Part shown: in pieces, positions 19,272 through 28,318 of the stretch
How positions within the stretch are numbered: position 1 is the first letter of the stretch
Layout: each line of letters opens with the position of its first letter
NCBI RefSeq assembly: GCF_036346595.1
Contig: NZ_CP107834.1
Coordinates: forward strand, 4,154,001 to 4,218,000
Direction: 5' to 3'
Length of the DNA: 64,000 bases
Source: Streptomyces sp. NBC_00525
Lineage (GTDB): Bacteria; Actinomycetota; Actinomycetes; Streptomycetales; Streptomycetaceae
Notes under the pieces: model-generated
Told to the model about the DNA's origin: nothing
Seen by the model: the letters and a program-made list of their open reading frames with translations, nothing else
Database searches by the model: none
Program-made: the position numbers and the translations under genes

Positions 19272-20993
19272 ATGAGAAGCACGATTCCGTTCCGCCGTGC
19301 GATGGGCGTCCTGGCTTCGGCCGGTCTGCTGGCCGCCGGAACGCTCACGACGGCCGGTCCCGCGCACGCCGCCGGCCCCGAGTTCACGATCGGCGGCCCC
19401 GCCGAGACGGCCCTGCATCCGTACCCGGCGACGGGCGCCCCGCAGAAGGCGAGCCTGGCCCTCACGCTCACCAACCCGTCCGAGGACGAGGAGAGCGGCG
19501 CCTACCAGGGCGAGTACACCGTGCGCTTCGACTTCGGCGGGCTGGCGGGCGTCGCGGACGTGGCCTTCGGCGAGGACGGCGGCCTGGACTGCGAGCGGAC
19601 CGGGACCACCGCCGTTTGCCACGACTACGGAATCCGGCCGGGCCTCAGCACCCTCGCCGACCTGGAGGTCACCGCCGCCAAGGGCAGCGAGGACGGCGAC
19701 AGCGGCACCATCGAGGTCACCGCCGAGGCGGCGGGCGCCACCTTCCGGCCGTTCACCGCGCGGGTCTCCGTCGGCGGGCCCGACCTGTCGGTGAAGCGCC
19801 TGCCGTTCCGGACGGAGCTGAAGCCGGGCGACAGCCAGCCGGTGCCCATCTCGTTCACCAACCACGGCACCCGCGCCGCCCAGGGCGTCCTGCTCACCCT
19901 GCGCAACACGCGCGGCCTCGCGTTCACGCAGCGGTACCAGAACTGCGAGTACAGCGAGGACGAGGGAGGCATGGGCAGCCCCGGCGTCTGGACCACCGCC
20001 CTGTGTTCCTTCCCCGGCAGCTACGAGCCCGGCACCACCTACACGCTGGCCGAACCGCCCGTCCTGCGCGCCACCGGCCGCGCGCTGTACGACTCCCTCC
20101 TGTACCGGATCAACGAGGACGGCACCGACGCCCGCGCCGCGCAGCGGGCCGGCGCCCGCTTCAGCCCCGGCAAGGGCGCCACCCTGGCCCTGCGCAAGGC
20201 GCCCACGCCCCGCTCGGGCGACCTGGAGCCGGGCGACAACCAGCAGGAGGCCGACTTCCGCACCGCCAACACCGCCGACTTCGCCGCCTACGGCGACCAG
20301 GCCGGCGGCAAGGCGGGCGACACCGTCGACGTGACCCTGGGCTTCCGCAACCGGGGCCCCGCCTGGATCGGCCACATCCGTTCCGGCGAGGACGTCGCCA
20401 CCGTCGACTTCACTGTTCCCGACGGTTCCTACGTCGTCTCCAAGCCGGACGTCTGCCGGGGCGTGACCGCGCAGGGCGGCTACCGCGAGAACCAGGAGAA
20501 GGCCCCGCGCTACTTCTGCTCCACGCCCATGTCCGTCCTGGAGGACGCCGACTTCGCCCTGCCGTTCCGGCTGAGGATCGCCACGGTGGACCTGGGGGCG
20601 ATCGGCGCGGTCGTCGTCCGCAACATCCACCTCCAGGACCCCGAGCTGCCCTTCGACCCGGAGCCCGCCAACAACCGGTCGTACGTCGAGCTGAACGGCG
20701 AGGACTCCGGCGCGGTACGGGGCACCTCCGGCTCCGGCGGCACGACGGCCACGGGCGGCTCAGGCTCCACGGGTTCCTCCGGCTCCTCCGGCTCCACGGA
20801 TGGTTCGTCCACGTCGTCCACGTCCGGCTCGTCGGGCGCCTCGGGCACATCCGGCACGATGGGCTCCGGCGGCTCGGGCGGCGCGCTCGCCTCCACCGGC
20901 ACCCTCGCGCTCGCGGCCTCGGGCGCCGCGCTGGTCGCGCTGCTCGCGGGAGGCGCGCTGTTCGCGACGGCGAGGCGGCGCGCGACGCGCTGA
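19272..20993 (+). CDS. Secreted surface protein with LAXTG (sortase E) anchor
   Basis: A 573-residue exported protein. It has a signal peptide (Arg-rich start, hydrophobic core, A-H-A-A end near residue 34) and two or three beta-rich repeats of DUF11 or CARDB style (GDSQPVPISFTNHG; GDTVDVTLGFRNRGPAW), typical of extracellular adhesin-like proteins. A Ser/Gly/Thr-rich linker follows, then the sorting signal L-A-S-T-G near residue 539, a hydrophobic span and an Arg-rich tail. LAXTG is the motif used by class E sortases of Streptomyces, so the protein is probably linked to the wall. Two pairs of Cys in the domains could form disulphides. No sortase gene lies in the window. The ATG has GAAGG upstream. 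Confidence 0.88.
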   Translation: MRSTIPFRRAMGVLASAGLLAAGTLTTAGPAHAAGPEFTIGGPAETALHPYPATGAPQKASLALTLTNPSEDEESGAYQGEYTVRFDFGGLAGVADVAFGEDGGLDCERTGTTAVCHDYGIRPGLSTLADLEVTAAKGSEDGDSGTIEVTAEAAGATFRPFTARVSVGGPDLSVKRLPFRTELKPGDSQPVPISFTNHGTRAAQGVLLTLRNTRGLAFTQRYQNCEYSEDEGGMGSPGVWTTALCSFPGSYEPGTTYTLAEPPVLRATGRALYDSLLYRINEDGTDARAAQRAGARFSPGKGATLALRKAPTPRSGDLEPGDNQQEADFRTANTADFAAYGDQAGGKAGDTVDVTLGFRNRGPAWIGHIRSGEDVATVDFTVPDGSYVVSKPDVCRGVTAQGGYRENQEKAPRYFCSTPMSVLEDADFALPFRLRIATVDLGAIGAVVVRNIHLQDPELPFDPEPANNRSYVELNGEDSGAVRGTSGSGGTTATGGSGSTGSSGSSGSTDGSSTSSTSGSSGASGTSGTMGSGGSGGALASTGTLALAASGAALVALLAGGALFATARRRATR

Positions 20994-21027
20994 CCCGTAC
21001 GCGTACCCGTACCCCAGGGCACACGAA

Positions 21028-21067
21028 GGAACGGCCGGCTCCGGGCGTCCCCGGAGCCGGCCGTTCC
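21028..21067 (+). terminator. Strong terminator after the surface-protein gene
   Basis: A perfect 18-bp inverted repeat (21028-21045 and 21050-21067) with a four-base loop lies 34 bases after the stop. The remaining sequence to the convergent chorismate mutase stop at 21331 holds nothing I recognise. Confidence 0.88.
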
Positions 21068-21330
21068 GGGAGAGACCTGGCGGTCCCTCCGAGTGACCGG
21101 GCTGCTGTCCCCTGCCGACCGGTCACGCACGCCGGTGCGCGGTCCCACGACGTACACGCGGTACGCCACGCACCCCGGCGGAGCCACGCGTGGTTTCCAT
21201 CGGGAGCCGCCCCTGGCTGGCACGGACACCGGGACCAACGAAGCCGCGCCGGAGCCGGTCACGCGCCGTACGGGTGAGACCGCGCCCGAACTGGGATACG
21301 TCCGTACAGCCCGGCGGGAACGGCGGGGTG

Positions 21331-21639
21331 TCAGACCCGGCCCCGGCACAGCTCCAGGAGCGTCATCGCCAGCGGGGTGCCCGGCTTGCCCAGCGCGTCC
21401 CGGTAGCGGCTCAGGATCTCCATCTCGCGGGACAGGTTGACCCGGCGCCCGCCCGAGGAGATCCGGGCCTCCTGGATCACCGCCGAGACGGCCATCCGCT
21501 CCTGGACGAGCCCGATGATCCGGTCGTCGAGGGCGTCGATGCGCTCACGCGCGTCCCCGATCAGGGACGCGGCCTCGTCGGTGCGTGCGCCGGTCGCCTC
21601 GGCGGCGGTCGCGGTGGCGGGGGTGGTGCTGCTGCTCAT
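21331..21639 (-). CDS. Chorismate mutase (AroQ type, monofunctional)
   Basis: A 102-residue all-helical chorismate mutase that converts chorismate to prephenate, the first step towards phenylalanine and tyrosine. The signature helix RERIDALDDRIIGLVQERM, the VSAVIQEARI helix and the REMEILSRYRDALG segment match AroQ. About 25 Ala/Thr-rich residues precede the domain. The ATG at 21639 has GGGAGA upstream. A longer in-frame reading to 21987 runs through the leader region described below and is not used. No signal peptide is seen, so it is the cytoplasmic type. It stands alone, divergent from guaA, with a 335-base upstream region carrying a probable attenuator. Confidence 0.93.
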   Translation of the reverse strand: MSSSTTPATATAAEATGARTDEAASLIGDARERIDALDDRIIGLVQERMAVSAVIQEARISSGGRRVNLSREMEILSRYRDALGKPGTPLAMTLLELCRGRV

Positions 21640-21683
21640 GTCGGTCTCCCGGTGGGGTGCGGCGCCCCCCGGGCCGGGCCCGG

Positions 21684-21732
21684 AACGCCAGAACGCCCCC
21701 GGGCCATGTGGCCCAGGGGCGCCTGGAACGTT
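21684..21732 (-). promoter_or_regulatory. Candidate attenuator hairpin in the chorismate mutase leader
   Basis: A long GC-rich stem lies between the leader peptide and the chorismate mutase start. The core arms are 21694-21706 and 21709-21721, extended by CCAG/CTGG and AACG/CGTT pairs to 21684-21732. On the minus-strand RNA the only core irregularity is a U-G pair, whereas the plus-strand RNA would have an A-C mismatch, so the structure is better in the chorismate mutase direction. A second hairpin (21732-21752, TGCTTG/CAAGCA) holds the leader stop codon, and a third (21759-21789) overlaps the Tyr codon of the leader. There is no U tract. Confidence 0.5.
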
Positions 21733-21745
21733 GCTTGTCAGTTGC

Positions 21746-21817
21746 TCAAGCAGCACGACCATGGCAGCCGGCGGGCCGGATGCCATAGGTAAAGACGAAG
21801 GTCGTGTGCTGACGCAT
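21746..21817 (-). CDS. Candidate Phe/Tyr-rich leader peptide of the chorismate mutase attenuator
   Basis: A 23-codon reading frame, [16 protein letters not shown] then GCHGRAA, ends 106 bases before the chorismate mutase ATG. It contains F-V-F-T-Y, two Phe codons and one Tyr codon within five positions. One Phe is TTT and the Tyr is TAT, codons very rare in this genome, which would sharpen ribosome stalling. No Shine-Dalgarno precedes it, so it may be leaderless. The layout of leader, stop-codon hairpin and terminator-like stem matches classical amino acid attenuators. Translation and control are inferred, not shown. Confidence 0.5.
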   Translation of the reverse strand: MRQHTTFVFTYGIRPAGCHGRAA

Positions 21818-21974
21818 GGGGACAGTATGGACCCATGCCGGCGCTGCCCCGCGCCGGGCCCGGATCGTGAGACGCCGCACATCGTCCGGGGCGGTCGCGG
21901 CCGGGCGGGACCCGCCGCCGGCCGCCGGTAGAATTGGGAGGACCGACCCCTCTCCACCGCCGGAAGGCCGCCCC

Positions 21975-23561
21975 GTGCCAGCAGCACCCCCCGCCGCCCC
22001 CGACACCGCCACCGACGTGGTTCTCGTTGTCGACTTCGGCGCGCAGTACGCCCAGCTCATCGCCCGCCGCGTCCGTGAGGCGCGGGTCTACAGCGAGATC
22101 GTCCCGTCCACCATGCCGGTGGCCGAGATGCTGGCGAAGAACCCCCGCGCGATCATCCTGTCCGGCGGCCCCTCGTCGGTCTACGCCGAGGGCGCGCCCT
22201 CGCTCGACCGCGCGCTGTTCGAGGCCGGGGTCCCCGTCTTCGGCATGTGCTACGGCTTCCAGCTGATGGCCACGGCGCTCGGCGGCACCGTGGACGACAA
22301 CGGCGCCCGCGAGTACGGCCGTACCCCGCTCGCCGTCTCCCAGACCGGCTCCACGCTCTTCGCCGGCACCCCGGCCGAGCAGTCGGTGTGGATGTCGCAC
22401 GGCGACGCCTGCTCCGCCGCCCCCGAGGGCTTCACCGTCACCGCGTCCACGGACGTCGTCCCGGTCGCCGCCTTCGAGAACGACGAGAAGCGGCTCTACG
22501 GCGTCCAGTACCACCCGGAGGTCATGCACTCCACGCACGGCCAGCAGGTCCTGGAGCACTTCCTGTACCGGGGCGCGGGCATCGAGCCCACCTGGACCAC
22601 GGGCAACGTGATCGAGGAGCAGGTCGCCGCGATCCGCGCCCAGGTCGGGGACAAGCGCGCGATCTGCGGCCTGTCCGGCGGCGTGGACTCCGCCGTGGCC
22701 GCCGCCCTCGTGCAGAAGGCCATCGGCTCCCAGCTCACCTGCGTCTACGTGGACCACGGCCTGATGCGCAAGGGCGAGACCGCCCAGGTGGAGAAGGACT
22801 TCGTCGCCGCGACCGGCGCGAAGCTGAAGGTGGTCGACGCCGAGAAGCGCTTCCTCGACGCCCTGGCCGGCGTGTCCGACCCGGAGCAGAAGCGGAAGAT
22901 CATCGGCCGCGAGTTCATCCGCGTCTTCGAGCAGGCCCAGCTGGAGATCCTCCAGGAGGACGGCCCCGAGGTCGCCTTCCTCGTCCAGGGCACGCTCTAC
23001 CCCGACGTGGTGGAGTCCGGCGGCGGCACCGGCACCGCCAACATCAAGTCCCACCACAACGTGGGCGGCCTCCCCGAGGACATCGAGTTCCAGCTCGTCG
23101 AGCCGCTGCGCCAGCTGTTCAAGGACGAGGTCCGGATGGTCGGCCAGGAGCTGGGCCTGCCGGACGAGATCGTCCAGCGCCAGCCCTTCCCCGGCCCCGG
23201 CCTCGGCATCCGCATCGTCGGCGAGGTCACCAAGGAGCGGCTGGACCTGCTGCGCGAGGCCGACGCCATCGCCCGCGAGGAGCTGACCGCGGCCGGCCTG
23301 GACCGCGACATCTGGCAGTGCCCGGTGGTCCTGCTCGCGGACGTCCGCAGCGTCGGCGTCCAGGGCGACGGCCGCACCTACGGCCACCCGATCGTGCTGC
23401 GCCCGGTCTCCTCCGAGGACGCCATGACCGCCGACTGGTCGCGGCTGCCGTACGAGACGCTGGCCAAGATCTCCACCCGCATCACCAACGAGGTCGCCGA
23501 GGTCAACCGCGTGGTGCTCGACGTGACGAGCAAGCCGCCGGGGACCATCGAGTGGGAGTGA
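21975..23561 (+). CDS. guaA: GMP synthase (glutamine-hydrolysing)
   Basis: A 528-residue two-domain enzyme that aminates XMP to GMP using glutamine and ATP. The N-terminal class I amidotransferase has the nucleophile Cys92 in [10 protein letters not shown] and the His-Glu pair in [11 protein letters not shown]. The ATP pyrophosphatase domain has the P-loop [13 protein letters not shown] near residue 233, and the C-terminal dimerisation domain ends in KPPGTIEWE, as in all bacterial GuaA. The GTG at 21975 is chosen because GGAAGG lies seven bases upstream; in-frame codons further up are inside the chorismate mutase leader region. Together with guaB in this window it completes the GMP branch. 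Confidence 0.97.
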   Translation: MPAAPPAAPDTATDVVLVVDFGAQYAQLIARRVREARVYSEIVPSTMPVAEMLAKNPRAIILSGGPSSVYAEGAPSLDRALFEAGVPVFGMCYGFQLMATALGGTVDDNGAREYGRTPLAVSQTGSTLFAGTPAEQSVWMSHGDACSAAPEGFTVTASTDVVPVAAFENDEKRLYGVQYHPEVMHSTHGQQVLEHFLYRGAGIEPTWTTGNVIEEQVAAIRAQVGDKRAICGLSGGVDSAVAAALVQKAIGSQLTCVYVDHGLMRKGETAQVEKDFVAATGAKLKVVDAEKRFLDALAGVSDPEQKRKIIGREFIRVFEQAQLEILQEDGPEVAFLVQGTLYPDVVESGGGTGTANIKSHHNVGGLPEDIEFQLVEPLRQLFKDEVRMVGQELGLPDEIVQRQPFPGPGLGIRIVGEVTKERLDLLREADAIAREELTAAGLDRDIWQCPVVLLADVRSVGVQGDGRTYGHPIVLRPVSSEDAMTADWSRLPYETLAKISTRITNEVAEVNRVVLDVTSKPPGTIEWE

Positions 23562-23595
23562 CCCTCCCCGGCCCCGATGGGCCCGCAGACCCCGA

Positions 23596-23631
23596 CGATG
23601 CCGCCGCCCCCCACCGGGGACGGCGGCATCG
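23596..23631 (+). terminator. Intrinsic terminator after guaA
   Basis: An 11-bp stem (23596-23606 with 23621-23631), extended inward by CCCC/GGGG pairs, starts 34 bases after the guaA stop. Confidence 0.75.
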
Positions 23632-23781
23632 CCGCGTCCGGGGCGGGGGAAGGGGAGTGCCACGTCGGCGGGCGGGCGTGTTGGCGGGCGGGCGGGCCGC
23701 GGGCGGGCGGACGTACGCGGCGTGGCGCGGCGGCGGAAAACGCGTGGCGGGGGGTCGTCGCGCATGGCAGGCTCCGCCCGC

Positions 23782-24537
23782 ATGTCGTCCGATGAGATCC
23801 GCGCCCTGATGTCCGCCGCCCGCAACGACCGCCTGACCTGGAACACCCCGCTCTGCGACGAGCACGCCGCCCGGCTCGTCGCCGCCTGCGCGCCGGAACC
23901 CGGCGCCCGGATCGCGGACCTCGGCAGCGGCTGGGGCGAGCTGCTGATGCGCCTGGTCGAGTCGGCGCCCGGCAGTACGGGGGACGGCGTCGAGACCGAC
24001 CCGGAGGCGGTCGCGCGCGGCCGGGCCCTGGCGGGGGAGCGGGGCCTCGCGGAGCGCGTACGGTTCCACGAGGTGCCGGCCGCCGAGTGGCCGGGGGAGG
24101 ACTACGACCTGGCCGTGTCCATCGGCGCCTCGCACGCCTGGCCCGGCGGCACCACCGAGGCGCTGGCCGCGCTGCGGGCCGCCGTACGGCCGGGGGGCCG
24201 GGTGCTGTTCGGCGAGGGCTTCTGGGAGCGGGAGCCGGACGAGCGCGCCCTGGCCGGACTCGGCGCCCGGCCGGACGACTTCGGTTCGCTGCTCGAACTG
24301 ATCCGGCACGCCGAGGCGGCCGGACTCCGCCCGCTCCAGGTGACCGTCGCCGACCAGCGGGAATGGGACCTCTTCGAATCGCACGCCAACATCGGCCTCG
24401 GCGAACGCTGGGCCCTGGCCCACCCGGACCACCCCCTGCGCGACGGCGTCGTCGCCGCCGTCGACGAACGGCGCACCGGCTACTACGGCGGCTACCGGGG
24501 CACCCTCGGACTCGCCTATCTCGTCCTCGGCGCCTGA
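23782..24537 (+). CDS. SAM-dependent methyltransferase
   Basis: A class I methyltransferase of about 251 residues. Motif I is the glycine-rich RIADLGSGWGELL, the acidic residue of motif II follows in GVETDPEA, and the motif IV and V regions read YDLAVSIGASHAW and RAAVRPGGRVLFGE. The C-terminal part (ESHANIGLGERWALAH) resembles a subgroup of small-molecule methyltransferases in actinobacteria. The substrate is unknown. Start choice is uncertain: ATG 23782 gives MSSDEIRALM, while ATG 23764 and an upstream frame to 23722 are possible; none has a convincing ribosome site. It follows guaA but is separated by a terminator, so it is probably an independent unit. Confidence 0.85.
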   Translation: MSSDEIRALMSAARNDRLTWNTPLCDEHAARLVAACAPEPGARIADLGSGWGELLMRLVESAPGSTGDGVETDPEAVARGRALAGERGLAERVRFHEVPAAEWPGEDYDLAVSIGASHAWPGGTTEALAALRAAVRPGGRVLFGEGFWEREPDERALAGLGARPDDFGSLLELIRHAEAAGLRPLQVTVADQREWDLFESHANIGLGERWALAHPDHPLRDGVVAAVDERRTGYYGGYRGTLGLAYLVLGA

Positions 24538-24682
24538 CCGCCTTCGAACAGGCAGGCGAAGACGCCCCTCCGGTGCGCCCCGATGCGGCAACCCGCCGTC
24601 CCGTACGGCACAATTCGCAGCGATCACAGACGAGTTGGCCGGCCGATGGCGGCAACAGGGGCGGGGAAGGGCGGCGTTCTCG

Positions 24683-25948
24683 GTGGCGTTGGACGAGGCA
24701 CGACAGGGCGCGCACGGCGGGGGCTGCACATGCGGCGACTGCCCGCACGGGGCGCGCCAGGGACACCGGCGCGCGGTGGCCGCCTTCCTGGCCAAGCGGG
24801 ACGAGTTCGCGGCCGGCCAGGGGCTGCCCGCGGGGGTCGCCCGGTCGGCGTCGGCGACCCGGCAATGGGTCTCCGACGAGCTGACGGAGTCCGCCCGCGA
24901 GGTGGCAGACCGGGGCCGCGAGGCCGGTGACGCCTGGCTGTACCGGGTGTGGCAGCGCACCCTGGTGATCGTCTGGGGCGGCCTCGCCGTGCTGACCGTC
25001 GCCGAGGCCGCCACCGCGATCGGCGCCGGCTGGACCCACGCCCGCACCGCCGGACTCCTCGCCGGCCTGGTCACCGCGGCGCTGCTGACCGTCGCCGCCC
25101 ATGTGCACCGCGCCCGCGGCGGCCTCCTCGCCCCGCTCATCGGCGAGGACAACCGGCTCTCCACCTCCCGCGCCGTCGCCGCGTCCTGGGTGCTGCTCGC
25201 CGTCTTCTCCGTGCTCGTCCTCGCCCTCCAGCTGGCCGCCGCCTCCGGGCACGAACGCCGCGACGAGCTCATTGAGGGCCTGGACCTGGCCCGCGGCGCG
25301 GGCATCGTCTCCGTCCTGGCCCTGGTGTGCGCGGTCGCGGTGGCCGTGCGCCGGGTGGTGAGCGTACGGGTGCTGTCCGGCCGGCTCCAGAAGCTGCGCG
25401 CCGACCGGCCGCGCGCGGCGGACCTGCTCACCGACGACTCGGGGCGCGGCACCTTCACGGACGTGCAGTACGTCCTCGTGTCCGCGGTCGCCGTGGTGTT
25501 CGCCGCGGTCCGCCTGGCCCGCAGCCCCGAGCAGCTGCCCGACCTGCCGTGGGGCCTGGCGCTCCTGGTGGCCGTGTCGGCGGCCGTCTACTTCACCGGC
25601 AAGTACGGCGAGGGCGGCCGGCCCGTCGTGCTCTCGGTCGTCCGGTCCCGCGAGGCGGGCGACCTGGACGCGCCGATCCGGACCGGCGACGACATCGAGA
25701 TCCGGGGCGCCGGATTCGTGCCGCCGGGCGCGGGCGCCCCGGACCGGCTGGCCCGCGTCGTCGTGCGGATCGGCACCGTGCACGTCCACGTCCCGCTGGT
25801 CCCGGTGACCGGAGGCTTCGCCAACCCCTCCGACACCCTGCTCACCGTGCCCGTCCCGGTCGAGGTGGAACCGGGCCTCGTCGAGGTCCAGGTCGTCACG
25901 GCCGCCGGCACGGAGTCCAACAGCATCTCCATCGACGTGACCGACTGA
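24683..25948 (+). CDS. Hypothetical multi-pass membrane protein with N-terminal Cys motif and C-terminal Ig-like domain
   Basis: A protein of about 421 residues that I do not recognise by name. Near the N-terminus is C-T-C-G-D-C-P-H-G, a possible metal or redox site. Then come a soluble helix rich in charged residues, about six hydrophobic spans (from near residue 88 to residue 300) and a C-terminal beta-rich domain of about 110 residues (DDIEIRGAGFVPPG to ESNSISIDVTD) reminiscent of IPT/TIG folds. Topology suggests a sensor or transporter-associated protein, but function is not assignable. The GTG at 24683 follows GGGGAAGGG by 11 bases; an in-frame TTG at 24635 lacks a ribosome site. DoxX begins 166 bases downstream. 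Confidence 0.75.
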   Translation: MALDEARQGAHGGGCTCGDCPHGARQGHRRAVAAFLAKRDEFAAGQGLPAGVARSASATRQWVSDELTESAREVADRGREAGDAWLYRVWQRTLVIVWGGLAVLTVAEAATAIGAGWTHARTAGLLAGLVTAALLTVAAHVHRARGGLLAPLIGEDNRLSTSRAVAASWVLLAVFSVLVLALQLAAASGHERRDELIEGLDLARGAGIVSVLALVCAVAVAVRRVVSVRVLSGRLQKLRADRPRAADLLTDDSGRGTFTDVQYVLVSAVAVVFAAVRLARSPEQLPDLPWGLALLVAVSAAVYFTGKYGEGGRPVVLSVVRSREAGDLDAPIRTGDDIEIRGAGFVPPGAGAPDRLARVVVRIGTVHVHVPLVPVTGGFANPSDTLLTVPVPVEVEPGLVEVQVVTAAGTESNSISIDVTD

Positions 25949-26114
25949 ATCCACTGTCTCCTCCTCCCTCCTCCGGCCGGTACTTCCTCCGGTGAACGCG
26001 GACCGCGCTGAACACTTCCGCCCGGTTCGTACGTAAGGTCGGGTGACGGGCCGCACGGCCCGGTGACAGCGGCCGGCGGGCCGCGACGGCACGGCCGCGG
26101 AAGGCGGGAGCAGC

Positions 26115-26633
26115 ATGTACGGGTACGGCGGCGGTAACGGGCGGGGCCGGGGCCTCGGCGAGGCCAGGAGCCTGCGGGACCTGGCGCGGGAGCACGCCCT
26201 GCTGCCCCTGCGGATCTTCCTCGGCGTCACCTTCCTCTACGCGGGGCTCGACAAGCTCACCGACAGCGCCTTCTTCCACGCCGCCGGGCCGGGGTCGATC
26301 GGCGACCAGATGCACGCGGTCCGCGACGCCGCCGCGATCCCCGGCCTCGTCGACCTGGCGCTGAACGCCCCCGCCGGCTTCGGCTACGCCATCGCACTCG
26401 GCGAGCTGGCGGTGGGCATCGGCACCCTGCTCGGCCTGTGGTCCCGGATCGCCGCGCTCGGCGGGGCCCTGATCTCGCTGAGCCTGTGGCTGACGGTCAG
26501 CTGGCAGATTTCGCCGTACTACCTGGGCAACGACCTCGTCTACCTCATGGCGTGGCTGCCGCTGCTGCTGGCCGGGGCGCCGTCGTTCTCCCTGGACGCG
26601 CTTCTCGCGGCGCGGCGGCGGCGTATCCGGTAG
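26115..26633 (+). CDS. DoxX family membrane protein
   Basis: A 172-residue DoxX/TQO-small-subunit-like protein with four hydrophobic spans. The first follows ALLPLRIFLGVTFLYAGLDKL, the family signature, and a second conserved region is GELAVGIGTLLGLWSRIAALGG. DoxX-type proteins sit in the cytoplasmic membrane and some take part in redox complexes in mycobacteria; the role here is not known. The ATG has GGGAG five bases upstream. Its last 94 bases are overlapped on the other strand by the small membrane-protein gene ending at 26540. Confidence 0.9.
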   Translation: MYGYGGGNGRGRGLGEARSLRDLAREHALLPLRIFLGVTFLYAGLDKLTDSAFFHAAGPGSIGDQMHAVRDAAAIPGLVDLALNAPAGFGYAIALGELAVGIGTLLGLWSRIAALGGALISLSLWLTVSWQISPYYLGNDLVYLMAWLPLLLAGAPSFSLDALLAARRRRIR

Positions 26634-26803
26634 CCGATCAGGGTGACGCAGGCGGCGGTCGCCAGGCCGCCGCACAGCACCGCGACGAAGAACTGCGGCG
26701 GGGCGTCCCACAGCTCCGCCGCGTCCGCCGTGTACCCGGCGGCCAGGGCCAGCATCACCAGGCCCGTGACCGCCCGGCCCGGCCGGAACTCATGACGCGG
26801 CAC
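26540..26803 (-). CDS. Small membrane protein, translationally coupled to the PspC gene
   Basis: An 87-residue protein with two hydrophobic segments (about residues 12-30 and 38-57), an Arg-rich cluster (YRIRRRRAARS) and a polar tail. It was accepted because its GTG start has a near-perfect GGAGG six bases upstream and overlaps the end of the PspC-domain gene by 14 bases, as expected for coupled genes. Its 3' end runs 94 bases into the convergent doxX gene. That overlap could reflect a shorter real protein or genuine antisense overlap. The function is unknown; position suggests a partner of the PspC-domain protein. Confidence 0.65.
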   Translation of the reverse strand: MPRHEFRPGRAVTGLVMLALAAGYTADAAELWDAPPQFFVAVLCGGLATAACVTLIGYRIRRRRAARSASRENDGAPASSSGSHAMR

Positions 26804-28100
26804 GGTTGACCTCCACCTGTCCGTAGTCCACTTCCAGATCCAGTTCGATCGTGCCGCTTGGGGCGCTGCCCTTGACCGGCGGGATCGTCCGGCGCTGGTC
26901 CTGCGTGGCGCGGATGTCCAGATCGCCCTTGTGCCGTCCGTCGATCAGCACCAGCGCCCCGACCTTCGTGCGCGCGTGCACCCGGACCGTGACCTCCGGC
27001 GGTACGTGCACCAGGACCCGGCCGGCCCGCGCCTCCACCCGGGTCCGCACGGTGTCGCCCTTCGGCACCGTGATCCCGGTCAGATCCAGCTCGGCCTGCC
27101 CGGAGCCGACCGCGTAACGCGGCTGGACGGCGGCGGCGGTCGCCGGGCGCCACTCCTCGCGGACCCAGTGCGTGCTGATGTCCTTGGGCAGCGCGGAGGC
27201 TCCCGCCAGCAGCCCGGCCGTGATCACCGCGAGCAGCAGCGTGCCGAAGCCGGTCCGTCCGACGAACGCGCTGAGCAGCATCGCCAGGCCGAACACCGCG
27301 AGGGCGGCGGCGAACCCGATCTGCAGGCTCGTGCCCAGCGGCTGCGAGTCCCAGCTCAGCCCCGTACCGAGCCCTCCCGCCACCAGAGCGACCAGGAACG
27401 CCACGCCCGCGATGGACCGGGGGCCCCGCACCTCCCGCGACCGGGGCGGCGGCGGCCGGAACGGCGCGTCGGGCGTCGCCCCGCGCGGCTCCCCGGAGAG
27501 CACCGCGTCATGCGGCCCCCACATGTAACCGATCGCCACCTTGCCCGTGGACCCGTCCTTGACGATCGGGTCCCGCCACCAGGACGGCCACGACAGCGTC
27601 GGCGGCGCCTTCACCTCCGGCGGCGCGTCCGACGCGGCCTGCGCCGCGGCCTGGTGCAGCGGGTCCTCCGGACCGGCCTTCTTGCGCGCCTGCGTCCAGA
27701 TGGAGAGGCCGAGGACCGCGAGCGACAGCATCGCGGAGAAGGCGAGCGTCCCTCCGTTGCCCAGCATCGACAGGAACAGACCGCAGCCGATCAGCGCCAG
27801 CAGCACCGCGCTCAGCGAGGCCAGCTCGACCCGGCCCGACAGCAGCCGGCGCGCCTCGTTCTCGTCCTCGCCCTCCACCGGTATCAGCAGCCAGGCGAAG
27901 CCGTAGAAGATCAGCCCGAAGCCACCGGTCACGGAGAGCACTCCGAGCACGATCCGGAAGATCACCGGATCGACGTCGCAGTACCGGCCGAGACCGCCGC
28001 ACACCCCGGCCACCACCTTGTGCCGCGGGCTGCGGTGCAGGCGCGGAGCGGGGGCGGAGGGCGGTGCGGCGCCGGGCGGCGCGTCCTGGGGAACGGTCAT
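26790..28100 (-). CDS. PspC domain-containing membrane protein with C-terminal adhesin-like beta domain
   Basis: A 436-residue protein. The PspC domain (about residues 25-85, RSPRHKVVAGVCGGLGRYCD followed by a hydrophobic span) is the membrane-stress sensing module of phage-shock-type proteins. More hydrophobic spans follow near residues 95-145 and 225-310. The C-terminal 120 residues form a beta-rich region (GQAELDLTGITVPKG, then ARAGRVLVHVPPEV) like the LiaF/DUF2154-type domains that inhibit sensor kinases. It is divergent from a histidine kinase that also begins with PspC. By analogy with LiaF-LiaS it may restrain that kinase (inference). ATG 28100 was chosen because a conserved-type N-terminus begins there; the upstream 200 in-frame bases look non-coding. 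Confidence 0.88.
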   Translation of the reverse strand: MTVPQDAPPGAAPPSAPAPRLHRSPRHKVVAGVCGGLGRYCDVDPVIFRIVLGVLSVTGGFGLIFYGFAWLLIPVEGEDENEARRLLSGRVELASLSAVLLALIGCGLFLSMLGNGGTLAFSAMLSLAVLGLSIWTQARKKAGPEDPLHQAAAQAASDAPPEVKAPPTLSWPSWWRDPIVKDGSTGKVAIGYMWGPHDAVLSGEPRGATPDAPFRPPPPRSREVRGPRSIAGVAFLVALVAGGLGTGLSWDSQPLGTSLQIGFAAALAVFGLAMLLSAFVGRTGFGTLLLAVITAGLLAGASALPKDISTHWVREEWRPATAAAVQPRYAVGSGQAELDLTGITVPKGDTVRTRVEARAGRVLVHVPPEVTVRVHARTKVGALVLIDGRHKGDLDIRATQDQRRTIPPVKGSAPSGTIELDLEVDYGQVEVNRAAS

Positions 28101-28318
28101 GGCTCCATGGTGACGGGCCCCGGCCCGCTCCGGCACCCGCCCCGACCCTGGCCGGTCCCTGATATTGATCCACCCGGATCTCAGGGGCGCCGAAGCCCCG
28201 CCCCGCCTGCCACCCGGACGTCCCCCAGGCGTTCTCCGGGCGTCCCCCCGGTGTCTCAGGGTCGAAGTGGGGGCCGACCCTGATGCCGTCACCCGGACGG
28301 ACATGTGACGATCGGGTC

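Noticed and set aside
21816..21974. Longer GuaA starting near 21816
   Set aside because: The extra N-terminus is Arg/Pro-rich, non-conserved and overlaps the chorismate mutase leader; GTG 21975 has a good ribosome site.
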